64,000 nucleotides of DNA from Streptomyces sp. NBC_01723 (GCF_036246005.1 NZ_CP109171.1:3336001-3400000), one strand, 5' to 3'; counted from the first letter of the stretch, positions 33,206 through 42,162 are shown. Notes: generated by a model from the sequence alone, not told the origin. Program-made: numbers and translations.

Positions 33206-33741
33206 CTCGCACCCCCTCCCGTGCCGAGTCTGGGGTGGTCGCCGCCCCGGAGCTGGTCGACGGCGTGGATCAGCAGCGGCTCCAGCACGGCGAGGCCGTC
33301 CTTCACCCCGCCGGAGGAGCCCGGCAGGTTGACGATCAGGGTGCCGCCCGCCACCCCGGCCAGGCCCCGGGAGAGCGCCGCGGTGGGCACCTTGTCCCGC
33401 CCGTACGCCCGGATCGCCTCCGCGATGCCGGGGATCTCGTGGCCGATCACCGCCCGGGTGGCCTCGGGGGTGCGGTCGGTGGGCGAGATGCCGGTGCCGC
33501 CGGTGGTGACGATCACGTCGTAGCCGGCCACGGCGCCCGCGCGCAGGGCGGCCTCGACGGGGTCGCCGTCCGGGACGACCTGCGGTCCGTCCACGGCGAA
33601 GCCGAACCGGCGCAGGCCGTCGGCGATCAGAGGGCCGCCCTTGTCCTCGTAGACCCCGGCGGCGGCCCGGTTGGAGGCGGTGACCACCAGGGCGCTGTAC
33701 GGGGCGGCGAGGGCGCCCCCCGTCGACTCGTCCCGCGTCAT
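33202..33741 (-). CDS. MogA/MoaB-type molybdopterin adenylyltransferase
   Basis: MogA/MoaB activates molybdopterin by adenylylation for molybdate insertion. The 179-residue protein shows the family core: [58 protein letters not shown] (TTGGTGxxxxD-x-T-P-E-A) and [16 protein letters not shown]. Its ATG overlaps the moaC stop (ATGA) and its stop overlaps the CTG start of the RimJ-like gene (CTGA). Confidence 0.92.
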   Translation of the reverse strand: MTRDESTGGALAAPYSALVVTASNRAAAGVYEDKGGPLIADGLRRFGFAVDGPQVVPDGDPVEAALRAGAVAGYDVIVTTGGTGISPTDRTPEATRAVIGHEIPGIAEAIRAYGRDKVPTAALSRGLAGVAGGTLIVNLPGSSGGVKDGLAVLEPLLIHAVDQLRGGDHPRLGTGGGAS

Positions 33742-34250
33742 GACCGGCTCCAGTCGCCCGACTTGCCGCCCGTCTTCTCCTCCACCCGCACGTCCGTGAT
33801 GACCGCTCCCTTGTCTACCGCCTTGACCATGTCGATCACGGTGAGCGCGGCGACGGTGACCGCGGTGAGCGCCTCCATCTCGACGCCCGTGCGATCCGTC
33901 GTCTTCACCGTGGCGGTGATCTCCACGGCGTCGTCCGCGACCGACAGGTCCAGTTTCACACCGGAGACCGACAGCGGGTGGCACAACGGGATCAGGTCCG
34001 GGGTGCGTTTGGCGCCCATGATGCCCGCGATCCGCGCGGTGGCCAGGGCGTCGCCCTTGGGGACCCCCTCGCCGCGCAGCAGCTCCACCACGCGGGGGGC
34101 GACGAGGACGCGCCCGCTGGCGCGGGCGGTGCGGGCGGTGACGTCCTTGCCGGACACGTCGACCATCCGGGCGGCGCCCGCCTCGTCGATGTGTGTCAGC
34201 CGGCCTTGCGGGTCCCGTCCGCCGTTCGGGGTTCGGTCCTGCGTACTCAT
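33738..34250 (-). CDS. moaC: Cyclic pyranopterin monophosphate synthase MoaC
   Basis: MoaC converts 3',8-cyclo-7,8-dihydro-GTP to cyclic pyranopterin monophosphate, the first stable intermediate of molybdenum-cofactor synthesis. The 170-residue protein has [37 protein letters not shown] (LCHPL with the conserved Cys-His), [27 protein letters not shown] and [12 protein letters not shown], all diagnostic. It lies between moeA and mogA and is coupled to mogA. Confidence 0.96.
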   Translation of the reverse strand: MSTQDRTPNGGRDPQGRLTHIDEAGAARMVDVSGKDVTARTARASGRVLVAPRVVELLRGEGVPKGDALATARIAGIMGAKRTPDLIPLCHPLSVSGVKLDLSVADDAVEITATVKTTDRTGVEMEALTAVTVAALTVIDMVKAVDKGAVITDVRVEEKTGGKSGDWSRS

Positions 34251-34336
34251 GCTTGTGTGGCGCTCCCGGTCCTGGCCCGGCGCGGTGCGGCGCGTGGGCC
34301 TGCTGTGCGCGACACGCTACCGGCAACCGGGCGGGG

Positions 34337-35683
34337 TCAGCCGAGCAGGACCACCTCGACGTCGGCGCCCGGCTCGACGGACTCGGTGTCCTCGGGGACG
34401 ACGATCAGCGCGTCGGCGTGCGCGAGGGCGGCGATCAGGTGGGAGCCGGAGCCGCCGACCGGGGTGACCGAGCCGTCGGCGTAGGTGCCGCGCAGGAACT
34501 GGCGGCGGCCCTTGGGCGAGGTCAGCGCCTTCTTCGCGGCCAGGGTGGCGGTGACCGTCGGCCGGTGGACGTCGGGCAGGCCCATGAGGGTGCGGATCGC
34601 GGGGCGGACGAACAGCTCGAAGGAGACGTACGACGACACCGGGTTGCCGGGCAGGGCGAGCAGCGGGGTGTGGTCGGGGCCGATGGCGCCGAAGCCCTGG
34701 GGCTTGCCGGGCTGCATGGCGAGCTTGCGGAAGTCCACGCCGCTGCCCGGCTCGTCCTCGTCGCCGACGTGCGCCAGCGCCTCCTTGACCACGTCGTAGG
34801 CGCCGACGCTCACGCCGCCGGTGGTGACCATCAGGTCGGCCCGCACGAGCTGGTCCTCGATGGTGGCCCGCAGGGTCTCGGCGTCGTCGGCGACGGCGCC
34901 CACCCGGTAGGCGATGGCGCCGGCGTCCCGGGCGGCCGCGGTGAGGGCGAAGCTGTTGGAGTCGTAGATCTGACCGGAGGCCAGCTGCTCGTCGGGCTGG
35001 ACGAGTTCGCTGCCGGTGGAGAGCACCACCACGCGCGGGCGCGGGCGGACCCGGACCTTGCCCCGGCCGATCGCGGCGAGCAGGCCGATCTGCGGCGGAC
35101 CCAGGACGGTGCCCGCCTCCAGGGCGCGGTCGCCGGAGCGGACGTCGCTGCCCTTGGCGCGCACGTGGGCACGGGACTCGGCCGGCCGGTAGACGTGCAC
35201 CTGTCCCTCGGCGCCCTCGGGGGCCAGGCTGCGGGCCCGCATGCCGGAGACCGGGCCCTCGCCGAGCCCGCCGTCGGTCCACTCCACGGGGACGACGGCC
35301 TCGGCGCCGGGCGGGAGCGGGGCGCCGGTCATGATGCGGGCGGCCTGGCCGGGGCCGACGGAGGGCGGGTCGGCCTGGCCGGCGGCGACGTCCCCGACGA
35401 CCTCCAGGACGGCGGGGAACTCCTCGCTGGCGCCCGCGACGTCGGTGGCCCGCACCGCGTACCCGTCCATGGAGCTGTTGTCGAAGGGCGGCAGGGACAG
35501 CGGCACCGTGACGTCGTCGACCAGGACGCAGCCCTGGGCGTCGAGCAGGTTCAGCTCGATGGGCTCCAGGGGGCGGACGGTGGCGAGGACGTCGTCCAGG
35601 TGGTCCTGCACCGACCACAGCCGGTCCGGACCGGCGTCCGCGATGGCGTGGTCGTGTCCGGTGTCACGGGGCGCGCTGCTCAA
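34337..35683 (-). CDS. moeA: MoeA/gephyrin-like molybdotransferase (candidate Glp partner of SepX)
   Basis: MoeA inserts molybdate into adenylylated molybdopterin. The 448-residue protein has the four-domain MoeA layout: domain I beginning SVQDHLDDVLATVRPLEPIE, MTGAPLPPGAEAVVP, domain III with VVVLSTGSELVQPDE, IYDSNSFAL, LMVTTGGVSVGAYDVVKEAL and ALPGNPVSSYVSFELFV, and a C-terminal domain IV. It stands in the conserved galU-moeA-rimJ-sepX(glpR) order, in which the corynebacterial MoeA paralogue Glp binds GlpR and acts in division. It may therefore be Glp rather than, or in addition to, a cofactor enzyme; the presence of moaC and mogA next door keeps the enzymatic reading open. Confidence 0.9.
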   Translation of the reverse strand: MSSAPRDTGHDHAIADAGPDRLWSVQDHLDDVLATVRPLEPIELNLLDAQGCVLVDDVTVPLSLPPFDNSSMDGYAVRATDVAGASEEFPAVLEVVGDVAAGQADPPSVGPGQAARIMTGAPLPPGAEAVVPVEWTDGGLGEGPVSGMRARSLAPEGAEGQVHVYRPAESRAHVRAKGSDVRSGDRALEAGTVLGPPQIGLLAAIGRGKVRVRPRPRVVVLSTGSELVQPDEQLASGQIYDSNSFALTAAARDAGAIAYRVGAVADDAETLRATIEDQLVRADLMVTTGGVSVGAYDVVKEALAHVGDEDEPGSGVDFRKLAMQPGKPQGFGAIGPDHTPLLALPGNPVSSYVSFELFVRPAIRTLMGLPDVHRPTVTATLAAKKALTSPKGRRQFLRGTYADGSVTPVGGSGSHLIAALAHADALIVVPEDTESVEPGADVEVVLLG

Positions 35684-35688
35684 CGTCG

Positions 35689-36591
35689 TTACATCTCCTC
35701 GGCTACGTAACTGCGAAGCCAGGTCCGGAAGTCCGGGCCCAGGTCTTCACGTTCGCATGCGAGTCTGACAATGGCACGCAGATAGTCGCCCCGGTCACCG
35801 GTGTCGTAGCGGCGGCCCTTGAAGACGACGCCGTGCACGGGACCGCCGACCTTCTCGTCCGCGGCCAGCTGCTGGAGGGCGTCGGTGAGCTGGATCTCGC
35901 CGCCGCGGCCGGGCTCGGTCTTGCGGAGTATGTCGAAGATGCGGGGGTCGAGGACGTAGCGGCCGATGATGGCGTAGTTGGAGGGGGCGTCGGCCTCGTC
36001 GGGCTTCTCGACCAGCCCGGTGACCTTGACCACGTCGCCGTCGCCGGTCGGGGCCACGGAGGCGCAGCCGTAGAGGTGGATCTGTTCCGGCGCGACCTCC
36101 ATGAGGGCGATCACGCTGCCGCCGTACTGCTCCTGGACGTCGATCATGCGCTGGAGGAGCGGGTCGCGCGGGTCGATCAGGTCGTCGCCGAGCAGGACCG
36201 CGAAGGGTTCGTGGCCGACGTGCGGGGCGGCGCACAGTACGGCGTGGCCGAGGCCCCTGGGGTCGCCCTGGCGGACGTAGTGCATCATCGCGAGGTCGCT
36301 GGACTCCTGGACCTTGGCGAGCCGTCCCGCGTCGCCCTTCTTCTGGAGGGCGGACTCCAGTTCGTAGTTGCGGTCGAAGTGGTCCTCCAGGGGGCGCTTG
36401 TTGCGGCCCGTGACCATGAGGACGTCGCCGAGGCCGGCGGCCACGGCCTCTTCGACCACGTACTGGATCGCCGGCTTGTCGACGACCGGCAGCATCTCCT
36501 TGGGAGTGGCTTTGGTGGCCGGCAGGAACCGGGTACCGAGCCCGGCTGCGGGGATGACAGCCTTGCTGATCCTGGGGTGGGACTGAGTCAT
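35689..36591 (-). CDS. galU: UTP--glucose-1-phosphate uridylyltransferase
   Basis: GalU makes UDP-glucose for wall polymers, trehalose and glycogen-related metabolism. The 300-residue protein has the nucleotidyltransferase signature KAVIPAAGLGTRFLPATKATPKEMLPVVDKP split over residues 9-39, FAVLLGDDLID, VGPVH-like VTGLVEKPDEADAPSNYAIIGRYVL and GRYVLDPRIFDIL. The ATG at 36591 gives MTQSHPRISKAVIP; a TATGGT hexamer lies 7 nt upstream, suggesting a leaderless transcript, while ATG 36603 would add four residues. It lies 5 bp upstream of moeA, so the run galU to sepX could be one long transcript with internal promoters. Confidence 0.95.
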   Translation of the reverse strand: MTQSHPRISKAVIPAAGLGTRFLPATKATPKEMLPVVDKPAIQYVVEEAVAAGLGDVLMVTGRNKRPLEDHFDRNYELESALQKKGDAGRLAKVQESSDLAMMHYVRQGDPRGLGHAVLCAAPHVGHEPFAVLLGDDLIDPRDPLLQRMIDVQEQYGGSVIALMEVAPEQIHLYGCASVAPTGDGDVVKVTGLVEKPDEADAPSNYAIIGRYVLDPRIFDILRKTEPGRGGEIQLTDALQQLAADEKVGGPVHGVVFKGRRYDTGDRGDYLRAIVRLACEREDLGPDFRTWLRSYVAEEM

Positions 36592-36598
36592 GCGCGCC

Positions 36599-36604
36599 AC
36601 CATA
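36599..36604 (-). promoter_or_regulatory. Putative -10 element of a leaderless galU promoter
   Basis: TATGGT on the minus strand ends 7 nt before the ATG at 36591. TATAGG slightly further upstream is an alternative that would serve ATG 36603. Confidence 0.35.
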
Positions 36605-36644
36605 TCCGGTGCCTATAGGGAGAATCTGTGACTCAGGATCATTG

Positions 36645-36660
36645 GCGCTCATATGAGCGC
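36645..36660. promoter_or_regulatory. 16-bp perfect palindrome in the galU / 5-FTHF cyclo-ligase divergent promoter
   Basis: GCGCTCATATGAGCGC is completely self-complementary. It lies 54 bp upstream of galU and 24 bp upstream of the cyclo-ligase ATG, where it could act as an operator for either gene or fold as a hairpin in a leader RNA. Confidence 0.5.
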
Positions 36661-36684
36661 ATTAGAGCGGTACGGGAGCGACCA

Positions 36685-37299
36685 ATGCCACACACCGGCC
36701 CTGCGGACGAACCTGACAAGCGGACCTTGCGTCGGGAGATCCTCGCGGTGAGGAACACGTTGACGGCCGATGACGTGCGGGAATCGGGGGACGCGCTGGC
36801 CGCGCGGGCGCTCGGGATGCCGGAGGTCGAGGGGGCGCGCGCGGTGGCGGCGTACGTCTCCGTGGGCGCCGAGCCGGGCACCCTCGCGCTGCTGGACGCG
36901 CTGTGCGCGCGGGGCGTGCGCGTCCTGCTGCCCGCCCTGCTGCCGGACAACGACCTGGACTGGGGCGAGTACACCGGGACGGACTCCCTCGCGCGCGTGC
37001 GGCACGGCGGGCGGATGGACCTGTTCGAGCCCGCCGGTGCCCGCCTGGGGCCGGACGCGGTGACGGAGGCCGACGTGGTGCTGCTGCCGGGGGTCGCGGT
37101 GGACGGGCGGGGCCTCAGGCTGGGTCGCGGCGGCGGATCGTACGACCGGGTGCTCGCCCGCCTGGAGCGGTCGGGCGCGCGTCCCGCGCTGCTGGTGCTG
37201 CTGTACGACCGGGAGGTCGTCGCGCACGTCCCCGGCGAGCCGCACGACCGGCCGGTGGACGCGGTGGTGACGCCGTCGGGGGTGCGCAGGTTCCGCTGA
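36685..37299 (+). CDS. 5-formyltetrahydrofolate cyclo-ligase
   Basis: The enzyme converts 5-formyl-THF to 5,10-methenyl-THF with ATP, returning the stored folate to one-carbon metabolism. The 204-residue protein has LRREILAVRNTLTADDV, GVRVLLPALLPDNDLDWGEY, ADVVLLPGVAVDGRGLRLGRGGGSYDRVLARL (the G-x-G-x-G-Y-Y/Y-D motif) and VHVPGEPHDRPVDAVVTP-like ends. The ATG at 36685 has GGGAG seven bases upstream; an in-frame GTG at 36628 would add 19 residues across the palindrome. Its divergence from galU matches Rv0992c/Rv0993. Confidence 0.92.
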   Translation: MPHTGPADEPDKRTLRREILAVRNTLTADDVRESGDALAARALGMPEVEGARAVAAYVSVGAEPGTLALLDALCARGVRVLLPALLPDNDLDWGEYTGTDSLARVRHGGRMDLFEPAGARLGPDAVTEADVVLLPGVAVDGRGLRLGRGGGSYDRVLARLERSGARPALLVLLYDREVVAHVPGEPHDRPVDAVVTPSGVRRFR

Positions 37300-37328
37300 C
37301 GCCCGCGCGGGCCGTTCCCGCGCGGGCG
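37300..37328. terminator. Bidirectional hairpin terminator between the cyclo-ligase and penicillin acylase genes
   Basis: Perfect 12-bp arms CGCCCGCGCGGG (37300-37311) and CCCGCGCGGGCG (37317-37328) with a 5-nt loop lie between two convergent genes. Confidence 0.82.
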
Positions 37329-37334
37329 GTGCCG

Positions 37335-40106
37335 TTACGGCTTGAGCACCAGGGTGTCGCTCGTGCTCTCGTCGACCGCCTTCTTGGAGAAGGCCCACGG
37401 CAGCAGTTCACCGTCGGCCCACTTGTCGGTCTGGTCGGTGTAGTGGGCGCTGTAGGCGTGTCCGGAGGCTCCGGTGAGGTTGATCCACCGGGACTTGTCG
37501 AGGTCGCCGAGGTTGACCACCATCCGCATGGACGGCACCCACACCACCCCGTAGCCGCCGGCCGCGTTCCAGCCGGCGGCGTTGACCGCGGCCTCGCCGC
37601 CGCTGAGCTTCCACGGGCCGCGGTTGAGGGCGTACTTCACGAAGCCGGGGCCCTCGGTGCCCAGGGTCTGGTTGTTCAGGAACAGGCGGTGCAGCCGGCC
37701 CCAGTTCCAGGTGTCGATGTCCTTGCCGAGCTTGGCGGTCAGCTCCCAGCGGGCGTCGATCATGGCCCTCTTGAACAGGTCGTCCCGGTTGTTCTCGGCA
37801 CCGTCGCGGGCGCCGGAGTCGGGCGTGGTCCACCAGTCGCTCTTGGGGTTCTGCATCTGGGTGCGGACCACCTCGAACCAGCGGTCGCCGCCGTCCGGCT
37901 GGGCCTGGTCGGCGTCGCGCCGGCCGCACTCGCGCACCTTGTCGACCTCGTCCGCGGGCCCGGTGGTGTTGACCGGGTCGACCCACAGGCACTGGCCCTT
38001 GACCCGCAGCTCCTTGGGGAGCTTGTTGCCGAAGGCCAGCTTGAGGGTGTTGCGCCAGACGGCGTTGAAGTACGCGGCGGCGGCCGAGTCGGCGTCCTGG
38101 GTGTAGTCCCAGCCCTCCAGCAGCTTCTGCGCCTCGCGGACGTCCTTGTCGCCGACGTCGATCTTCAGCAGCTGGGGCACGAGCAGCTTGGCCATCTCGC
38201 TGCTGTTGTCCAGCTGCATCTGGCGCATGTCGTCGGTGGAGATCTTGCCGCCGTCCTTGATCTTCTGCTCGATCAGGGAGGTGATGCGCTGGCTGCGGGT
38301 GCCGTAACCCCAGTCCGTGGTCAGCGTGTACGGGTAGTCCTCACCGACGACGGCCTGGTTGGCGGTCACGATGTAGCCGCGCTCCGGGTCGTACTCGTAG
38401 GGCAGCTCGTCCTGGTCGATGTACTCGCCGGTCCAGCGGTACTTGGAGTTCCAGCCGGGGGCCGGGACGGAGCCGTCGTGGCCCTCGGCGCGCACCGGGA
38501 TCTTGCCGGGCAGGGTGTAGCCGATGTGCTCGCTGTCGGCGTAGACCAGGTTCTGCGAGGGCACGTCGAAGAGGGTCGCGGCCTCGCGGAAGTCGTCCCA
38601 GTTCTCGGCCCGGTCGATCGCGAAGACGGAGTCCATCGTGTTGCCCGCGTCGAGCGCGGTCCAGCGCAGCGCGACGCCGTAGCCGTCGCCGCGGTCGGGG
38701 GCGGCGGTGTCGACGGTGGCCTTCTTGCCGGTCTGCACCAGTTCGCTGTCGCGGTCGGACAGGAGCGGACCGTTGTTGGTCTCGCGCACGACGATGGTCT
38801 TGGACTCACCGCCGGCGACCTTGATGGTCTCCCGCCGCGTCTGGAAGGGCACCACCTTGCCGTCGTACTGGTAGCCCTCGCCGGTGATCTTCTCCAGGTA
38901 GAGGTCGGTGACGTCGACGCCGGAGTTGGTCAGGCCCCAGGCGATCTGCTGGTTGTGGCCGATGACGACGCCGGGCATGCCCGCGAAGGTGTAGCCGGAC
39001 ACGTCGTACTGGCACTTCGCGGAGACGGTCCGGCAGTGCAGGCCCATCTGGTACCAGACGGACGGCAGGGACGGGGACAGGTGCGGGTCGTTGGCCAGCA
39101 GCGGCTGTCCGGTGATGGTGTGCTTGCCGGACACCACCCAGGAGTTGGATCCGATGCCGTTGCCGTTCACGCCGACGGCGGTGGGGAGGTCGTCCAGGAC
39201 GTCCTGGAGGCCGGACAGCTGGCCTTCGAGGGCGTTGCCCGTGCCGGTGCCTGTGCCCGTTCCGGTGCCTGTGCCCGTTCCGGAGCCGGACGAAGAGTCG
39301 TCGCCCCCTGACGGGCCGCCGCCGTCGAACGTCTTGGTCAGCTCGTCGTACTGCCCCTCCTGGACGATCGCCTTGTTCCGGTCGTAGGGATACGCCGGGT
39401 ACAGGTCGGCGATCTGCTTGGGGCCGAGGCGGCTGGTCATCAGGGCGCGGTCGACCTCGTCCTGCATGTTGCCGCGCAGGTCCCAGGCCATCGCCTTGAG
39501 CCAGGCCACCGAGTCGACCGGGGTCCACTCCTGCGGCTTGTAGTCGTTGGTGAAGCCGAGGGCGGCGTACTCCAGGGAGATGTCCTTGCCGTCCTTGCCC
39601 TTCAGGTAGGCGTTGACTCCCTTGGCGTACGCCTGGAGGTACTTCTTCGTGGAGTCCGACAGCTCCTCGTCGTACTCCTTCTTCGCCACCCGGTGCCAGC
39701 CCAGGGTGCGCAGGAACTCGTCGTTGTCGACCTGGCTCTTGCCGAACATCTCCGACAGGCGCCCGCCGGTCATGTGCCGGCGCACGTCCATCTCGTAGAA
39801 CCGGTCCTGCGCCTGGACGTAGCCCTGCGCCATGAACAGGTCCTCGTCGGTGGAGGCGTAGATCTGCGGGATGCCGTAGCCGTCGCGCTTGACGTCGACC
39901 GGACCCGACAGTCCGTCCAGCGTTATAGAGCCCTTGGTCTGCGGGAAGGACGCGCGGACGGTGCTGATGGACCAGTACGCCCCGTAGGCGAGGCCGCCGA
40001 TGATGGCCAGCACCAGCACGAGGACGAGCAGGCGCCCTTTGCGCCCCTTCTTCCTGCCGGACGTGCCGGGCTGCTGACCCGTGGAGGCGGTGGTGTTGGG
40101 GGGCAT
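37335..40106 (-). CDS. Penicillin acylase family protein (Ntn hydrolase)
   Basis: Penicillin-acylase family enzymes are amide hydrolases that mature by self-cleavage before a serine; natural roles include breakdown of N-acyl-homoserine lactones or cyclic lipopeptides. The 923-residue precursor has a basic N-terminus and one membrane helix (LLVLVLVLAIIGGLAYGAYW), an alpha chain with DVKRDGYGIPQIYASTDEDLFMAQGYVQAQDRF, a Gly/Thr/Ser linker with (GT)n near residues 275-292, and the beta-chain start GIGSNSWVVSGKHT near residue 318 with the nucleophilic Ser. Later family segments include GVVIGHNQQIAWGLTN and NLVYADSEHIGY. It is a membrane-tethered extracellular enzyme. Substrate unknown. Confidence 0.9.
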   Translation of the reverse strand: MPPNTTASTGQQPGTSGRKKGRKGRLLVLVLVLAIIGGLAYGAYWSISTVRASFPQTKGSITLDGLSGPVDVKRDGYGIPQIYASTDEDLFMAQGYVQAQDRFYEMDVRRHMTGGRLSEMFGKSQVDNDEFLRTLGWHRVAKKEYDEELSDSTKKYLQAYAKGVNAYLKGKDGKDISLEYAALGFTNDYKPQEWTPVDSVAWLKAMAWDLRGNMQDEVDRALMTSRLGPKQIADLYPAYPYDRNKAIVQEGQYDELTKTFDGGGPSGGDDSSSGSGTGTGTGTGTGTGTGNALEGQLSGLQDVLDDLPTAVGVNGNGIGSNSWVVSGKHTITGQPLLANDPHLSPSLPSVWYQMGLHCRTVSAKCQYDVSGYTFAGMPGVVIGHNQQIAWGLTNSGVDVTDLYLEKITGEGYQYDGKVVPFQTRRETIKVAGGESKTIVVRETNNGPLLSDRDSELVQTGKKATVDTAAPDRGDGYGVALRWTALDAGNTMDSVFAIDRAENWDDFREAATLFDVPSQNLVYADSEHIGYTLPGKIPVRAEGHDGSVPAPGWNSKYRWTGEYIDQDELPYEYDPERGYIVTANQAVVGEDYPYTLTTDWGYGTRSQRITSLIEQKIKDGGKISTDDMRQMQLDNSSEMAKLLVPQLLKIDVGDKDVREAQKLLEGWDYTQDADSAAAAYFNAVWRNTLKLAFGNKLPKELRVKGQCLWVDPVNTTGPADEVDKVRECGRRDADQAQPDGGDRWFEVVRTQMQNPKSDWWTTPDSGARDGAENNRDDLFKRAMIDARWELTAKLGKDIDTWNWGRLHRLFLNNQTLGTEGPGFVKYALNRGPWKLSGGEAAVNAAGWNAAGGYGVVWVPSMRMVVNLGDLDKSRWINLTGASGHAYSAHYTDQTDKWADGELLPWAFSKKAVDESTSDTLVLKP
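39246..39281. repeat. 18-bp tandem repeat coding the Gly-Thr linker of the penicillin acylase
   Basis: Two exact copies of GGTGCCTGTGCCCGTTCC (39246-39263, 39264-39281) with degenerate flanking copies encode an alternating Gly-Thr run in the alpha/beta linker. Because the unit is a multiple of 3, copy-number change would keep the frame. Confidence 0.8.
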
Positions 40107-40382
40107 CGCTGTCCTTGCTGTCCTAACACGAGCGGCAGGGGCGGGCTGTGCTTTGTACTGAGCGCTGGAGCAACTGTAGGCGCAGGCCCGGCTCGCCCTT
40201 GACGCGGAGTCGGGTACCGCGGCGCACGGGCGTTCGATCTTGCCAAGCCGAGCGTCAAGAAAGCGTCAAGAGTTAGGTAAGGTAACGAAGTAGTTGTCCG
40301 CAGAGCATGGTGGCTTCGTGTGCCATGGGGGTGCGCCTCGCGTGCCGAACGAGCGCACTCGCCCGCGCTGTGATTCCGTGCT

Positions 40383-41915
40383 GTGCGCCAGGGAAGGGAA
40401 CGGCCGCTGACTGTCCACCACCTCAACCAGCTCCTGCTCGTCTGCTCGCTCGTCCTGCTCATCGCCGTCGTGGCGGTGCGGATCTCCTCGCGCAGCGGGC
40501 TCCCCAGCCTGCTCGTCTACCTGGCCATCGGCGTCGCCATGGGCCAGGACGGCATCGGCGACATCCACTTCGACAACGCCGAACTGGTCCAGGTCATCGG
40601 GTACGCCGCCCTGGTCGTGATCCTGGCCGAGGGCGGACTCGGCACGAAGTGGAAGGAGGCGAAACCGGCGCTGCCGGCCGCCTCCGCACTGGCGCTGGTC
40701 GGGGTCGCGGTCAGCGTCGGCGTGACGGCGGCGGGCGCGCACTACCTGACCGGGCTGGAGTGGCGGCAGGCACTGATCGTCGGCGCGGTGGTGTCCTCCA
40801 CGGACGCGGCCGCCGTCTTCTCCGTGCTGCGCAGGATCCCGCTGCCCTCGCGCATAGTGGGCACCCTGGAGGCCGAGTCGGGCTTCAACGACGCCCCGGT
40901 GGTCATCCTGGTGGTCGCCTTCTCCGCGGCCGGCCCGATCGAGCACTGGTACGTGCTGCTCGGCGAGATCGCCCTGGAGCTGGCCATCGGTGCCGCCATC
41001 GGGCTCGCGGTGGGCTGGCTGGGGTCGTGGGGACTGCGGCACGTGGCGCTGCCCGCCTCGGGCCTCTACCCCATCGCCGTCCTCTCCATCGCCGTCGCGG
41101 CCTACGCGGCCGGCGCCATGGCGCACGGCAGCGGCTTCCTGGCCGTCTACCTCGCCTCGATGGTGATGGGCAACGCCCGGCTGCCGCACTGGCCCGCCAC
41201 CCGCGGGTTCGCCGACGGGCTCGGCTGGCTCGCCCAGATCGGCATGTTCGTGCTGCTCGGCCTGCTGGTCACCCCGCACGAACTGGGCGACGACATCCTG
41301 CCGGCCCTGGTCATCGGGCTGGTGCTCACCATGGTGGCGCGTCCCCTGAGCGTCGTGCTGTGCCTGGTGCCCTTCCGGGTGCCGTGGCAGGAGCAGGCCC
41401 TCATGTCCTGGGCCGGACTGCGTGGCGCGGTGCCCATCATCCTGGCGACGATCCCCATGGTGGAGGGCGTCGACGGCAGTCGCCGGATCTTCAACATCGT
41501 CTTCGTCCTGGTCGTCGTCTACACCCTGATCCAGGGGCCGACGCTGCCGTGGCTGGCCCGCAAGCTGCGCCTGGGCAAGAGCGACGAGGCCGCCGACCTC
41601 GGCATCGAGTCGGCGCCGCTGGAGCGGCTGCGCGGACACCTGCTGTCCGTGACGATCCCCGAGGGCTCGAGGATGCACGGCGTCGAGGTCAGCGAGCTGC
41701 GGCTGCCGCCCGGCTCCGCGGTCACGCTCGTCGTGCGCGACGAGAAGTCGTTCGTGCCGCTGCCCACGACGGGACTGCGGCGCGGGGACGAGCTCCTCGT
41801 CGTCGCCACGGACCCCGTCCGCGACGCGGCCGAGGCACGATTGCGCGCGGTCGGCCACGGCGGCAAGCTGGCCGGCTGGCTGGGCACGGGGGACCACGAC
41901 GGCCGTCACCGGTGA
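40383..41915 (+). CDS. Potassium/proton antiporter, CPA family with RCK_C domain
   Basis: The 510-residue protein has about twelve membrane helices with CPA1/CPA2 marks: SLLVYLAIGVAMGQDGIG, VVILAEGGLGTKWKEAKP, ALIVGAVVSSTDAAAVFSVLR (the TDAA ion-binding motif), LEAESGFNDAPVVILV and SWAGLRGAVPIILAT. A cytoplasmic RCK_C/TrkA_C domain follows (about 405-490), so it is most like CvrA/KhtU-type K+/H+ antiporters. GTG 40383 has no ribosome site. A CTG at 40407 (protein LTVHHLNQLLLV) has GGGAAGGG eight bases upstream and may be the true start. It is divergent from the penicillin acylase gene. Confidence 0.88.
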   Translation: MRQGRERPLTVHHLNQLLLVCSLVLLIAVVAVRISSRSGLPSLLVYLAIGVAMGQDGIGDIHFDNAELVQVIGYAALVVILAEGGLGTKWKEAKPALPAASALALVGVAVSVGVTAAGAHYLTGLEWRQALIVGAVVSSTDAAAVFSVLRRIPLPSRIVGTLEAESGFNDAPVVILVVAFSAAGPIEHWYVLLGEIALELAIGAAIGLAVGWLGSWGLRHVALPASGLYPIAVLSIAVAAYAAGAMAHGSGFLAVYLASMVMGNARLPHWPATRGFADGLGWLAQIGMFVLLGLLVTPHELGDDILPALVIGLVLTMVARPLSVVLCLVPFRVPWQEQALMSWAGLRGAVPIILATIPMVEGVDGSRRIFNIVFVLVVVYTLIQGPTLPWLARKLRLGKSDEAADLGIESAPLERLRGHLLSVTIPEGSRMHGVEVSELRLPPGSAVTLVVRDEKSFVPLPTTGLRRGDELLVVATDPVRDAAEARLRAVGHGGKLAGWLGTGDHDGRHR

Positions 41916-41964
41916 GCGGGGCGGGGTGCTCGCTTTCACACGGTTGTGCCCCTCTTGATCCCTG

Positions 41965-41970
41965 TACGAT
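41965..41970 (+). promoter_or_regulatory. Putative -10 element with a long (about 185 nt) leader before the MFS gene
   Basis: TACGAT lies just after the antiporter gene and would start a transcript near 41977, giving a long untranslated leader before the GTG at 42163. The leader can form a small hairpin (CTCTG at 41995-41999 with CAGAG at 42007-42011). No known riboswitch is recognisable. Confidence 0.3.
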
Positions 41971-42162
41971 GTGTGCGGCACCTGATCGAACCAACTCTGT
42001 CTGATGCAGAGCTGGCGCGACCGTATGGCGGCCGGCACGCCCCCTCATCCGCACGGGCTCCGGCATCTACCGCAGTCCGCGCAAGAGGACAGCTCTCGGC
42101 GCTCCCGCACGGCGACAGCCGCGAGGCGGATTCGCGCTACCAGGCGGCAGAAAGGCACGGCC

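Noticed and set aside
40241..40271. Two direct copies of GCGTCAAGA upstream of the antiporter/penicillin acylase genes as a PhoP box
   Set aside because: The unit does not match the GTTCACC direct repeats of Streptomyces PhoP boxes, and no other phosphate gene is nearby; left unassigned.
40273..40282. TTAGGTAAGG upstream of the antiporter gene, resembling half of an iron-regulator (DmdR/IdeR) box
   Set aside because: Only the left half fits TTAGGTTAGG; the right half of the palindrome (CACCTAA type) is absent, and no iron gene is nearby.
42004..42162. N-terminal 53-residue extension of the MFS protein
   Set aside because: No ribosome site at the ATG 42004, Arg-rich composition unlike MFS proteins, and a proper site before GTG 42163.
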